From NCBI GenBank assembly GCA_003694055.1, contig RFLC01000148.1, forward strand, positions 1-8,769: a DNA stretch of 8,769 bases. The letters are read 5' to 3'. Within the stretch, counting starts at the first letter, position 1, and each line of letters opens with the position of its first letter. Shown here piece after piece: positions 1-4,352 of the stretch. Both the position numbers and the translations under genes were made by a program. The stretch is from Candidatus Pacearchaeota archaeon (lineage in GTDB: Archaea; Nanobdellota; Nanobdellia; Pacearchaeales; GW2011-AR1). The notes below the pieces were generated by a model, which ran no database searches, was not told the origin of the DNA, and saw nothing but the letters and a program-made list of their open reading frames with translations.

Positions 1-58
1 GCATCTCGCATGCGCAACTCTTGCCAGCGCAAATTGTTCCTGTCAATCCGAGTATCAT
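1..58 (-). CDS. P-loop nucleotide kinase-like protein, N-terminal fragment
   Basis: Only the first 19 codons are present; the gene continues beyond the left edge. The peptide begins MILGLTGTICAGKS, a short beta strand followed at once by a Walker A loop (GTICAGKS, residues 7-14) that binds the phosphates of ATP or GTP. A Walker A motif starting within the first ten residues after 'M-I-hydrophobic-G-L-T-G' is typical of small nucleotide/nucleoside kinases and of dephospho-CoA-kinase-like (CoaE/COG0237) proteins, so that group is the best inference, but the substrate cannot be told from 19 residues. Three cysteines (10, 15, 17) in and after the loop are unusual. The ATG at 58 is supported by a BRE/TATA promoter about 27 nt upstream, which predicts a leaderless mRNA. 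The gene is divergent from the CAT tRNA. Confidence 0.75.
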   Translation of the reverse strand, partial: MILGLTGTICAGKSCACEM

Positions 59-80
59 AAATCTCGTCGAGAAAAAACGT

Positions 81-95
81 TAATAAATCTTTCGC
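81..95 (-). promoter_or_regulatory. BRE/TATA promoter of the P-loop kinase-like gene
   Basis: On the minus strand GCGAA (95-91), BRE-like, is followed by the A/T-rich box AGATTTATTA (90-81). The box centre is about 27 nt from the ATG at 58, so transcription should start at or next to the start codon. This points to a leaderless transcript. Confidence 0.55.
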
Positions 96-147
96 ACATC
101 AATCTTAGATAGGAAATCTTGCCTATGCAATAAAACGCAACAACACA

Positions 148-157
148 CTTATAAACT
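148..157 (+). promoter_or_regulatory. TATA promoter of the CAT tRNA
   Basis: CTTATAAACT is centred about 25-26 nt before the first tRNA base (178), the usual archaeal TBP-site distance. It lies back to back with the divergent promoter of the kinase-like gene. Confidence 0.65.
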
Positions 158-177
158 TAATTTTTCCTTTTTATTTT

Positions 178-250
178 GGCTCTGTAGCTCAGGGGTTAGA
201 GCGCCGCTCTCATGAGGCGGAAGTCGAGGGTTCGAATCCCTCCAGAGCCA
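178..250 (+). tRNA. tRNA with CAT anticodon (elongator Met, or Ile2 read after agmatidine modification)
   Basis: Full 73-nt cloverleaf. Acceptor GGCTCTG/CAGAGCC is 7 bp with discriminator A250. The D stem is GCTC/GAGC with an 8-nt loop. The anticodon stem is CCGCT/GGCGG, closing with a T-G wobble, and the loop is CTCATGA. The T arm is GAGGG-TTCGAAT-CCCTC. CCA is not encoded; the final CCA is the end of the acceptor plus the discriminator. Anticodon CAT occurs in initiator Met, elongator Met and Ile2. Archaeal initiators normally start with an A1-U72 pair and have three G-C pairs in the anticodon stem, which this one lacks, so elongator Met or Ile2 is more likely; I cannot separate the two. 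G at position 37, where CAT tRNAs normally have A, is odd. No intron is present. Confidence 0.92.
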
Positions 251-274
251 TCGCGCCTGTCTTTCTCAATCATC

Positions 275-670
275 TTAAGCGATTCTTTGAAACTCTAGTT
301 TGTTTTGCATTAGTTGCGCGCAAATCCAGAAAGTTGCGCGCGCTAACTGCGAGAGAAATTGCGATGTATATACGATTGTATATACATTATTTTCACCAAA
401 AATAACTCGTGCTCGCGCAACGTCCTCCGCGCTAAAGTGAAAGGCTTTGAACGCTTTTTCCGCTGAGCAATTTAGTTTTATCTCGACAACGCAATGTAGC
501 GCTCGAAAATGCTTGCAGAACGCGCGCCGCTCGCGCGCCAACTGAAATCCAAACAGCGCACCTTTTCTGTTGAATTCATTTTCGAGCGCTTGCGAATAAA
601 ACTTGGTTTTCCGCGCTGCTAGAATCGCAACCGCTGGCATTTCTCGCAAAGTGATTAAATCATTTGGCAA
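275..670 (-). CDS. Small protein with Pcc1-like (KEOPS subunit) C-terminal half
   Basis: 131 aa from a TTG start at 670, 17 nt after the stop of the DUF368 gene. An alternative ATG at 640 would give 121 aa; neither start has a strong Shine-Dalgarno site. Residues 60-128 read as beta (CVVEIKLNC), helix (SAEKAFKAFHF), beta (ARVIFG), beta (VYTIVYTS), then a long helix (FLSQLARATFWICAQLMQNK). This order, size and hydrophobic pattern match Pcc1, the about 80-residue dimerisation subunit of the KEOPS complex that makes t6A37 in tRNA. The usual 'A-D-x-x-A-L-R-A-x-x-N-S' motif before the last helix is poorly kept, so the assignment is tentative. Residues 1-59 are a basic, Phe/Arg-rich extension not normal for Pcc1. 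Codon use resembles its neighbours, supporting a real gene. It is probably the last gene of the archaeosortase operon. Confidence 0.5.
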   Translation of the reverse strand: MPNDLITLREMPAVAILAARKTKFYSQALENEFNRKGALFGFQLARERRAFCKHFRALHCVVEIKLNCSAEKAFKAFHFSAEDVARARVIFGENNVYTIVYTSQFLSQLARATFWICAQLMQNKLEFQRIA

Positions 671-687
671 AACATCTCAAAATCAGC

Positions 688-1557
688 TCAGCGCGTCGAG
701 ATTTTTGTGAGGGAGTGAGAAACCAAGGCGCCAAACACAAAAGCAAGCAAGGCAAGCGAGGCTTTTGCAGGCGTGTCAATATTCCTCAAAGCTGTCCCAA
801 TTGGCACACTTAAACTCCCGACAACAAGTCCAAGCAAGGTGTAAAGTGTTTTTGATTTGTCCTTGTGCAACAAGTGCGAAATCACGCGCGAAATAAGCGC
901 GATGCCGAGGGCAAACCCGAGAGAAAAAACAAAAAGCTGCGGCAGAAATGAGAGCGGAGAGTGGAGGTACCGCAAGAATGCCGGGTAAACGCCAAGAACT
1001 AGCAGGATAAACGAGCCAGAAATTCCGGGCAAAAGCAGAGCGCTGCTTGCAGCAACAGCTGAGAAAAATAGGTATGCAAAACTAGGATTAATTTCGCGCG
1101 GAGCTAGAAATGCAAGTGCAACTCCAACCGCAAGACCGAAGAGAGAGAATGCAACATTTTTTGTGTGATGTTTCTCAATATGCTCGAAGATTGTTTTTGA
1201 GGATGCAAGAATAAGCCCGACAAAAAACGACATTGTGAGCGCAGGATAGCTAGTCAGCAAGAACAAAATCACCTGCGAGAAAAGCGCGACGCCAAGAGCG
1301 ATTCCAAGTGCAAGTGAAATCAAAAAGGGGAAATCAATCTTCTTAAATTCCTGCGCGAGCGCGCGCCGCTGCGAGCGCGGGCCAGTCAAACGCGCGAACG
1401 CTAACAATACAACTGAAACAAGCAACTTGATGTTGTCAATCAGTTTTGTGTAAATCCCGGTTATGAACGCAATAGTCCCGCCTGAAATGCCAGGAATGAT
1501 GTCGCACACTCCCATCAAAACGCCGCGAAAGAAATGCCTGTAGTTGAACGCTCTCAT
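688..1557 (-). CDS. DUF368 / PopT-like polyprenyl-phosphate transporter
   Basis: 289-aa integral membrane protein with about eight hydrophobic segments. It opens with the family signature RGVLMGVCDIIPGISGGT (residues 11-28), and a second copy of the motif, LLPGISGS, lies at 175-182. This internal duplication is characteristic of DUF368 (PF04018). Bacterial members (PopT type) have been reported to flip undecaprenyl phosphate back across the cytoplasmic membrane for reuse in cell-envelope synthesis. In an archaeon the analogous substrate would be a dolichyl-type polyprenyl phosphate; that step is inference. The length is normal for the family. The ATG overlaps the stop of the archaeosortase gene (ATGA, 4 nt), implying translational coupling and a shared membrane function. 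The C-terminus ends in a short polar tail. Confidence 0.9.
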   Translation of the reverse strand: MRAFNYRHFFRGVLMGVCDIIPGISGGTIAFITGIYTKLIDNIKLLVSVVLLAFARLTGPRSQRRALAQEFKKIDFPFLISLALGIALGVALFSQVILFLLTSYPALTMSFFVGLILASSKTIFEHIEKHHTKNVAFSLFGLAVGVALAFLAPREINPSFAYLFFSAVAASSALLLPGISGSFILLVLGVYPAFLRYLHSPLSFLPQLFVFSLGFALGIALISRVISHLLHKDKSKTLYTLLGLVVGSLSVPIGTALRNIDTPAKASLALLAFVFGALVSHSLTKISTR

Positions 1558-2108
1558 TTCCTTTTCTTCTTGCGCTTCTTTGGCTTGCGCGTCATCTCTG
1601 CAATGAGGTTAGAGAAATCTGTGTAAACCGGAATTGCGCGAATGTTGAACACCCAAACATTCACAAACCAGAGAATGACAATCATGACCGTGCTTCCGAA
1701 ATACCACACTCCAAGGTGCGCAGCGTCGAAGTATTGCGTGCCGCGGCTTGCGATAACTATGAAAGTGACAATTCTCATGATGTTTATCACGAGAAAAGTC
1801 AATATCAGGAACGCAAGGCTCTTGATGCGCTTCACCACATGCATCGGTGTTGTGAGGTTGAGGATGAGAAGCAAATAGTAAGCTGCTCCTGCGATGCATG
1901 CGGGGATGAGTTCAATTGTGAGTGAGCCAATCAGGATTAGATTTGGCGGCACAAACTCTGCTCCGCCGAAAACCAGGTTTGATAACCAGTAAGAAGGGTA
2001 TGCAGTCAGAGGCGAGAACACTGCGTAGAACAATCTTATCCCAAAAAGACCGAGAAAGAGAAGGACAACATACCTAGCAAACATGCCTAAAACCTCTTTT
2101 AATTCCAT
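1554..2108 (-). CDS. Exosortase/archaeosortase-family transpeptidase
   Basis: 184-aa polytopic membrane protein. The three residues expected at the active site of the exosortase/archaeosortase family are visible in order: Cys71 in ELIPACIAGAAYY, Arg112 in INIMRIVTF, and His131 in DAAHLGVWYFGS. Each lies in its usual context (Cys at the start of a membrane segment, 'N-x-x-R-I', and 'H-x-x-x-W/G-x-x-F'). Family members cut a C-terminal sorting signal (tripartite motif, membrane helix, basic tail) on the outer face of the membrane; in haloarchaea the product is attached to a prenyl-type lipid. At least five hydrophobic segments precede a very basic tail (residues 174-184, mostly K/R) that should be cytoplasmic. 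The protein is compact, as short archaeal members are. No target with a sorting signal is encoded in this window. The transcript looks leaderless, and the gene heads an operon with the DUF368 transporter. Confidence 0.88.
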   Translation of the reverse strand: MELKEVLGMFARYVVLLFLGLFGIRLFYAVFSPLTAYPSYWLSNLVFGGAEFVPPNLILIGSLTIELIPACIAGAAYYLLLILNLTTPMHVVKRIKSLAFLILTFLVINIMRIVTFIVIASRGTQYFDAAHLGVWYFGSTVMIVILWFVNVWVFNIRAIPVYTDFSNLIAEMTRKPKKRKKKRK

Positions 2109-2128
2109 CTTTTTTAGAGGTGAACGCT

Positions 2129-2138
2129 ATTTATAAAG
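2129..2138 (-). promoter_or_regulatory. TATA promoter of the archaeosortase operon
   Basis: The minus strand reads CTTTATAAAT, centred about 25 nt upstream of the ATG at 2108 and directly downstream of the tRNA-Thr 3' end. The spacing leaves no room for a 5' UTR, so the mRNA is probably leaderless. No Shine-Dalgarno site precedes the ATG, which agrees. Confidence 0.65.
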
Positions 2139-2142
2139 TTTA

Positions 2143-2229
2143 AGCCTCTACCGGGATTCGAACCCGGGACCTCTTGCTATCACGCTCTAGGCTACGAGGC
2201 AAGCGCTCTAACCACTGAGCTATAGAGGC
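2143..2229 (-). tRNA. tRNA-Thr(CGT) with 14-nt intron
   Basis: 87-nt gene. Acceptor GCCTCTA/TAGAGGC, D stem GCTC/GAGC with an 8-nt loop, anticodon stem CTTGC/GCAAG, T arm CCGGG-TTCGAAT-CCCGG, discriminator T (2143). The anticodon loop is interrupted: removing GCCTAGAGCGTGAT (2192-2179) leaves loop CTCGTAA, with anticodon CGT at 2196-2194. The insertion sits exactly between positions 37 and 38, the canonical archaeal intron site cut by the tRNA splicing endonuclease. The spliced form is 73 nt. A U73 discriminator fits archaeal threonine tRNAs. CCA is not encoded. Confidence 0.93.
2179..2192 (-). other. tRNA-Thr intron (14 nt, position 37/38)
   Basis: This is the 14-nt stretch that must be removed to give a 7-nt anticodon loop. 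It is near the small end for archaeal introns. I could not draw a perfect bulge-helix-bulge, so the splice site probably forms a relaxed version; its boundaries follow from loop geometry. Confidence 0.8.
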
Positions 2230-2249
2230 ATGTTGATTTGCCATGCTAA

Positions 2250-2260
2250 CTTTAAATATT
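2250..2260 (-). promoter_or_regulatory. TATA promoter of tRNA-Thr
   Basis: The minus strand reads AATATTTAAAG (2260-2250), centred about 26 nt before the first base of tRNA-Thr at 2229. Confidence 0.6.
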
Positions 2261-2320
2261 TGTTGGGTTGGGTTTTTTGCCCGGCACTTCCATGCGAGCA
2301 CTTCAGCAAGAAGCAAACCT

Positions 2321-2337
2321 AAGAATTAAATAAAAAC
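2321..2337 (-). terminator. U-rich putative terminator of rpoP-pfdB
   Basis: Directly after the pfdB stop the minus strand reads GTTTTTATTTAATTCTT. Oligo-U tracts without a stable hairpin are the usual archaeal termination signal. No independent support. Confidence 0.35.
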
Positions 2338-2664
2338 CTAAGCACCAAGATTAATCTCTCGTCTTATTTCCGCGGTTTTCTTCTCGAGCAACTTTTCCTG
2401 CTTTTCAATTGCTTCGATGCGCATCTTAAGAGTCTTCTCGCGCTCTCCAAGTTCCTGCTTCAGCTTATCTTTTGCCGCGCGCAACATAACTCCTGCAACA
2501 ATCTTATAAACATCGTCGCTAGTCTTATCAATCTCGCTCAGCGCGTTCTTCACCTCGTTCAGCTCTAACTGCAAACTCTGCTTCTGCGCAAGAAGGTTCT
2601 GCAAACTGCCCTCAATTACTCTCAACTCCTCAATCTTTTTCTCCACATTAGCTTTCTCTTTCAT
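2338..2664 (-). CDS. pfdB: Prefoldin beta subunit
   Basis: 108 aa, close to the usual 110-120. Prefoldin is the hexameric (alpha2-beta4) jellyfish-shaped chaperone that captures unfolded proteins and hands them to the group II chaperonin (thermosome). The sequence shows the beta-class plan: an N-terminal coiled-coil helix (residues 7-45, with QNLLAQKQSLQLELNEVKNAL close to the family consensus), a short beta-hairpin region with DDVYKIVAGVMLRAAKD (50-66), then a C-terminal coiled coil (67-104, ELGEREKTLKMRIEAIEKQEKLL). The ATG overlaps the rpoP stop by 1 nt (TGATG), so the two are translationally coupled. In many archaea the KEOPS gene pcc1 lies in this neighbourhood; here nothing separates rpoP from pfdB. 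Confidence 0.92.
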   Translation of the reverse strand: MKEKANVEKKIEELRVIEGSLQNLLAQKQSLQLELNEVKNALSEIDKTSDDVYKIVAGVMLRAAKDKLKQELGEREKTLKMRIEAIEKQEKLLEKKTAEIRREINLGA

Positions 2665-2801
2665 CAGACTGCCTTGAGCTTTGTAATTTTGTTGCGCGGC
2701 TTGTAGAAAATTCGCGAGCCGCAGTTAGGGCAGATAAACCTTTTCTCAAGTGACTTGCTAGAAATCGCTTTTCCGCACTTAAAGCATTTGTACTGGGCCA
2801 T
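2664..2801 (-). CDS. rpoP: DNA-directed RNA polymerase subunit P (Rpo12/RpoP)
   Basis: A 45-aa gene reading MAQYKCFKCGK at the start and ending KITKLKAV. It carries two CxxC zinc pairs, C6-x2-C9 and C24-x2-C27, followed by a basic 'FYKPR' segment (residues 32-36) that matches the 'iifKpR' signature of archaeal subunit P and eukaryotic Rpb12/Rpc10. Subunit P is a small zinc-ribbon subunit bridging Rpo3 and the large subunits during polymerase assembly. Length is normal (about 45-50 aa). The ATG at 2801 is fixed by the conserved N-terminus and by a TATA box 25 nt upstream, which implies a leaderless mRNA. In other archaea rpoP often follows the L37Ae gene; here rpoP is the first gene of its transcript. 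Confidence 0.93.
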   Translation of the reverse strand: MAQYKCFKCGKAISSKSLEKRFICPNCGSRIFYKPRNKITKLKAV

Positions 2802-2820
2802 GGAGTTGAGGAGAAAGGAG

Positions 2821-2831
2821 AATTTTTAAAT
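2821..2831 (-). promoter_or_regulatory. TATA promoter of rpoP-pfdB
   Basis: The minus strand reads AAACCAAACA followed by TTTAAAAATT. The box centre is about 25 nt from the rpoP ATG, consistent with a leaderless transcript. Confidence 0.6.
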
Positions 2832-3043
2832 GTTTGGTTTGTCGCGTTTCTCCCGCGGTTTGAGTGATTCAACAACACACCTACTTCATCCTTACTGCCA
2901 TCGAAGAATCAGCAGGTTTAGAAGCCTCCAATCTTCACAACGCTTGCAACTAATTTCTTTTTTGGTTTGAGCTAAGAATGCTGTCATGTCACTAATAAAG
3001 CCGCTCCAGCGAGCAAAGGGCTAGACTTCCAAGTTAATTTCCT
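2832..3043. other. Intergenic region between divergent rpoP and tRNA-Leu
   Basis: About 210 nt between the two promoters with no gene I can support. The minus strand has short open stretches in three frames (for example MTAFLAQTKKEISCKRC from 2987, and PKKKLVASVVKIGG), none longer than about 31 codons. They could be chance or the remains of a gene. Confidence 0.4.
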
Positions 3044-3058
3044 CGAAAGCTTTTTAAC
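3044..3058 (+). promoter_or_regulatory. BRE/TATA promoter of tRNA-Leu
   Basis: CGAAAGC (BRE-like) is followed by TTTTTAAC, centred about 25-26 nt before the tRNA start at 3080. Confidence 0.6.
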
Positions 3059-3079
3059 TTCAACAAGTGTGGAATGTTT

Positions 3080-3201
3080 GCGGGGGTTCCGGAGCGGTCA
3101 AACGGGCAGGACTTAAGATGTCGCTCTCTCGTTGGAGAGAGTAAAGCCAGGAGAAATCCTGTGGCTTAGTGCCTTCGTAGGTTCGAATCCTACCCCCCGC
3201 A
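3080..3201 (+). tRNA. tRNA-Leu(TAA) with 38-nt intron
   Basis: 122-nt gene. Acceptor GCGGGGG/CCCCCGC with discriminator A3201, D stem CCG/CGG, anticodon stem CAGGA/TCCTG, T arm GTAGG-TTCGAAT-CCTAC. It has a long class II variable arm (TGGCTTAGTGCCTTC) as leucine tRNAs do. The mature anticodon loop is CTTAAGA with anticodon TAA at 3114-3116, which reads TTA and TTG. The intron lies between 37 and 38; removing it gives an 84-nt tRNA. Discriminator A73 fits leucine. CCA is not encoded. A T-rich stretch (TTTCTTT, 3217-3223) shortly downstream may terminate it. Confidence 0.93.
3118..3155 (+). other. tRNA-Leu intron (38 nt, position 37/38)
   Basis: The boundaries follow from restoring a 7-nt anticodon loop; a one-nucleotide shift within the AAA at 3154-3156 gives the same product. 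The intron carries a perfect 7-bp hairpin, CTCTCTC-GTTG-GAGAGAG, expected to cap the splicing-endonuclease substrate. Confidence 0.85.
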
Positions 3202-3295
3202 CTCCTGACTTCTCGGTTTCTTTGCCGATTTGTTGCGTTCAAGCGTTGCAACGGCTTTTGGGTGCGGCAAATACCGACGAGAGAGCGCGCAACAG

Positions 3296-3308
3296 TTATA
3301 TTTAAAAA
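3296..3308 (+). promoter_or_regulatory. TATA promoter of the S10 ribosomal operon
   Basis: TTATATTTAAAAA is the strongest A/T box in the 188-nt gap between tRNA-Leu and the uL3 gene. It predicts a start near 3327 and a leader of about 60 nt, unlike the leaderless genes on the other strand. The leader holds a 5-bp hairpin (TCGGT 3357-3361 with ACCGA 3370-3374) and a 17-codon TTG open frame (3333-3386). Confidence 0.6.
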
Positions 3309-3389
3309 CCTTATTTTTCTGTGAGGTGTGTTTTGCTCAGGGCGCAAATAAATAAATCGGTTGAGTTGCACCGAGTCACTAAATGAGAA

Positions 3390-4352
3390 ATGCCGAAAGC
3401 AAAGAGACCGCGAAGAGGAAGTTTGCAGTTTTATCCGAGGAAGAGGGCAAGAAAAGAGCTGCCTAGTGTTAACTGGCGTCCTGTTTCTGCGCTGCACCGA
3501 GAGCAGCAAGGGCTTTTGGGAGTGATAGGGTATAAAGTTGGCATGGTGAGCGTTGTTGTGCAAGATCAAACGCCTGATGTTCTGACCTCGAAAAAGCAGA
3601 TTGTCATTCCTGCGACGCTTATCGAAGTGCCGCCAATGAAAATCTTTTCTGTGCGTTTCTACAAGAACGGCAAGGTAGAGGGCGAGGTTTTGGTTGCAAA
3701 CGACAAAGAACTGAAAAGGAAGTTGAAAGTCGCAAAGAAAGCAGCGACAAAAGAGGAACTTGAGAAGTCAAAGCCAGAGGAGTTTGATGAGGTGCGGGTT
3801 ATTGCGTTTTCGCTTGTCAAAAAAACAGGACTAAAGAAAACTCCTGACGTGATTGAGTTGGCTGTTGGCACTGGAGGATTTGAGTTTGTGAAAGAGCTTG
3901 TCGGCAAGGAAGTTGGGCTTGAAAGCGTGTACCTTGGAGAGCTTGTTGATGCAAGAGGCGTGACAAAAGGCAAGGGTTGGCAGGGAGTTGTTAAACGTTT
4001 TGGCGTCACATTGAGGCAGCACAAGTCAGAGAAGGGAGTGAGGAGAGTTGGCAGCATCGGTCCTTGGCATCCTGCGCGAGTGACTTTCCGCACGCCAATG
4101 CCTGGCCAGCTTGGCTATTTCACGCGAATTAGCTACAACCTGAAGGTCATTGCAACTGGCAGCATCTCCGATAAGCAGGAGTTAAATCCGCGCGGAGGGT
4201 TTAAGCATTACGGGCTTGTGAAGACAAACTACATCCTTGTGAAAGGCTCTGTTCCAGGACCAGTGAAGCGCGCACTTGTTCTAACCCCAGCATTCAGGCC
4301 ATCGAAGGCAAAGAGCAAAACTAAATACGAGTTAGTTGAGGTGGTGCGATGA
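3390..4352 (+). CDS. rpl3: 50S ribosomal protein uL3
   Basis: 320 aa, slightly shorter than many archaeal uL3 proteins. The N-terminus KRPRRGSLQFYPRKRA (5-20) is the archaeal/eukaryotic signature that fixes the ATG at 3390. The core motif TKGKGWQGVVKRFG (192-205) and the GSIGPWHPARV loop (221-231, with Trp226), which reaches toward the peptidyl-transferase centre, are present, as is GQLGYFTRISYN (239-250). uL3 is an early assembly protein of the large subunit that binds 23S rRNA near its 3' domain. The insert around residues 104-135 is rich in Lys and Glu. No good Shine-Dalgarno site precedes the start, although it is the first gene of the operon. The stop overlaps the uL4 start (ATGA). Confidence 0.96.
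   Translation: MPKAKRPRRGSLQFYPRKRARKELPSVNWRPVSALHREQQGLLGVIGYKVGMVSVVVQDQTPDVLTSKKQIVIPATLIEVPPMKIFSVRFYKNGKVEGEVLVANDKELKRKLKVAKKAATKEELEKSKPEEFDEVRVIAFSLVKKTGLKKTPDVIELAVGTGGFEFVKELVGKEVGLESVYLGELVDARGVTKGKGWQGVVKRFGVTLRQHKSEKGVRRVGSIGPWHPARVTFRTPMPGQLGYFTRISYNLKVIATGSISDKQELNPRGGFKHYGLVKTNYILVKGSVPGPVKRALVLTPAFRPSKAKSKTKYELVEVVR

Noticed and set aside
3..83. Plus-strand open frame ending LLPAQIVPVNPSIINLVEKKR at the left edge, resembling a protein C-terminus
   Set aside because: The opposite strand of the same bases encodes a Walker A motif starting at an ATG with a properly spaced BRE/TATA promoter, which explains the region better.
360..390. Repeated GTATATACA units, suspected regulatory repeat or CRISPR-like element
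   Set aside because: Only two copies 4 nt apart, lying in the coding frame of the Pcc1-like gene (V-Y-T-I-V-Y-T); no array and no spacers.
1355..1400. GCGCGC-rich clusters, here and across the window
   Set aside because: They reflect frequent GCG (Ala) and CGC (Arg) codons and occur throughout; no repeat unit or symmetry beyond that.
2648..2878. 76-codon minus-strand frame overlapping rpoP
   Set aside because: It covers the same bases as the zinc-ribbon rpoP in another frame and crosses the rpoP promoter; no family features.
3060..3569. 169-codon minus-strand open frame
   Set aside because: It runs through the tRNA-Leu gene, the S10 promoter and the conserved start of uL3; its composition (Arg, Ser, Thr, Leu rich) is that of an antisense shadow.
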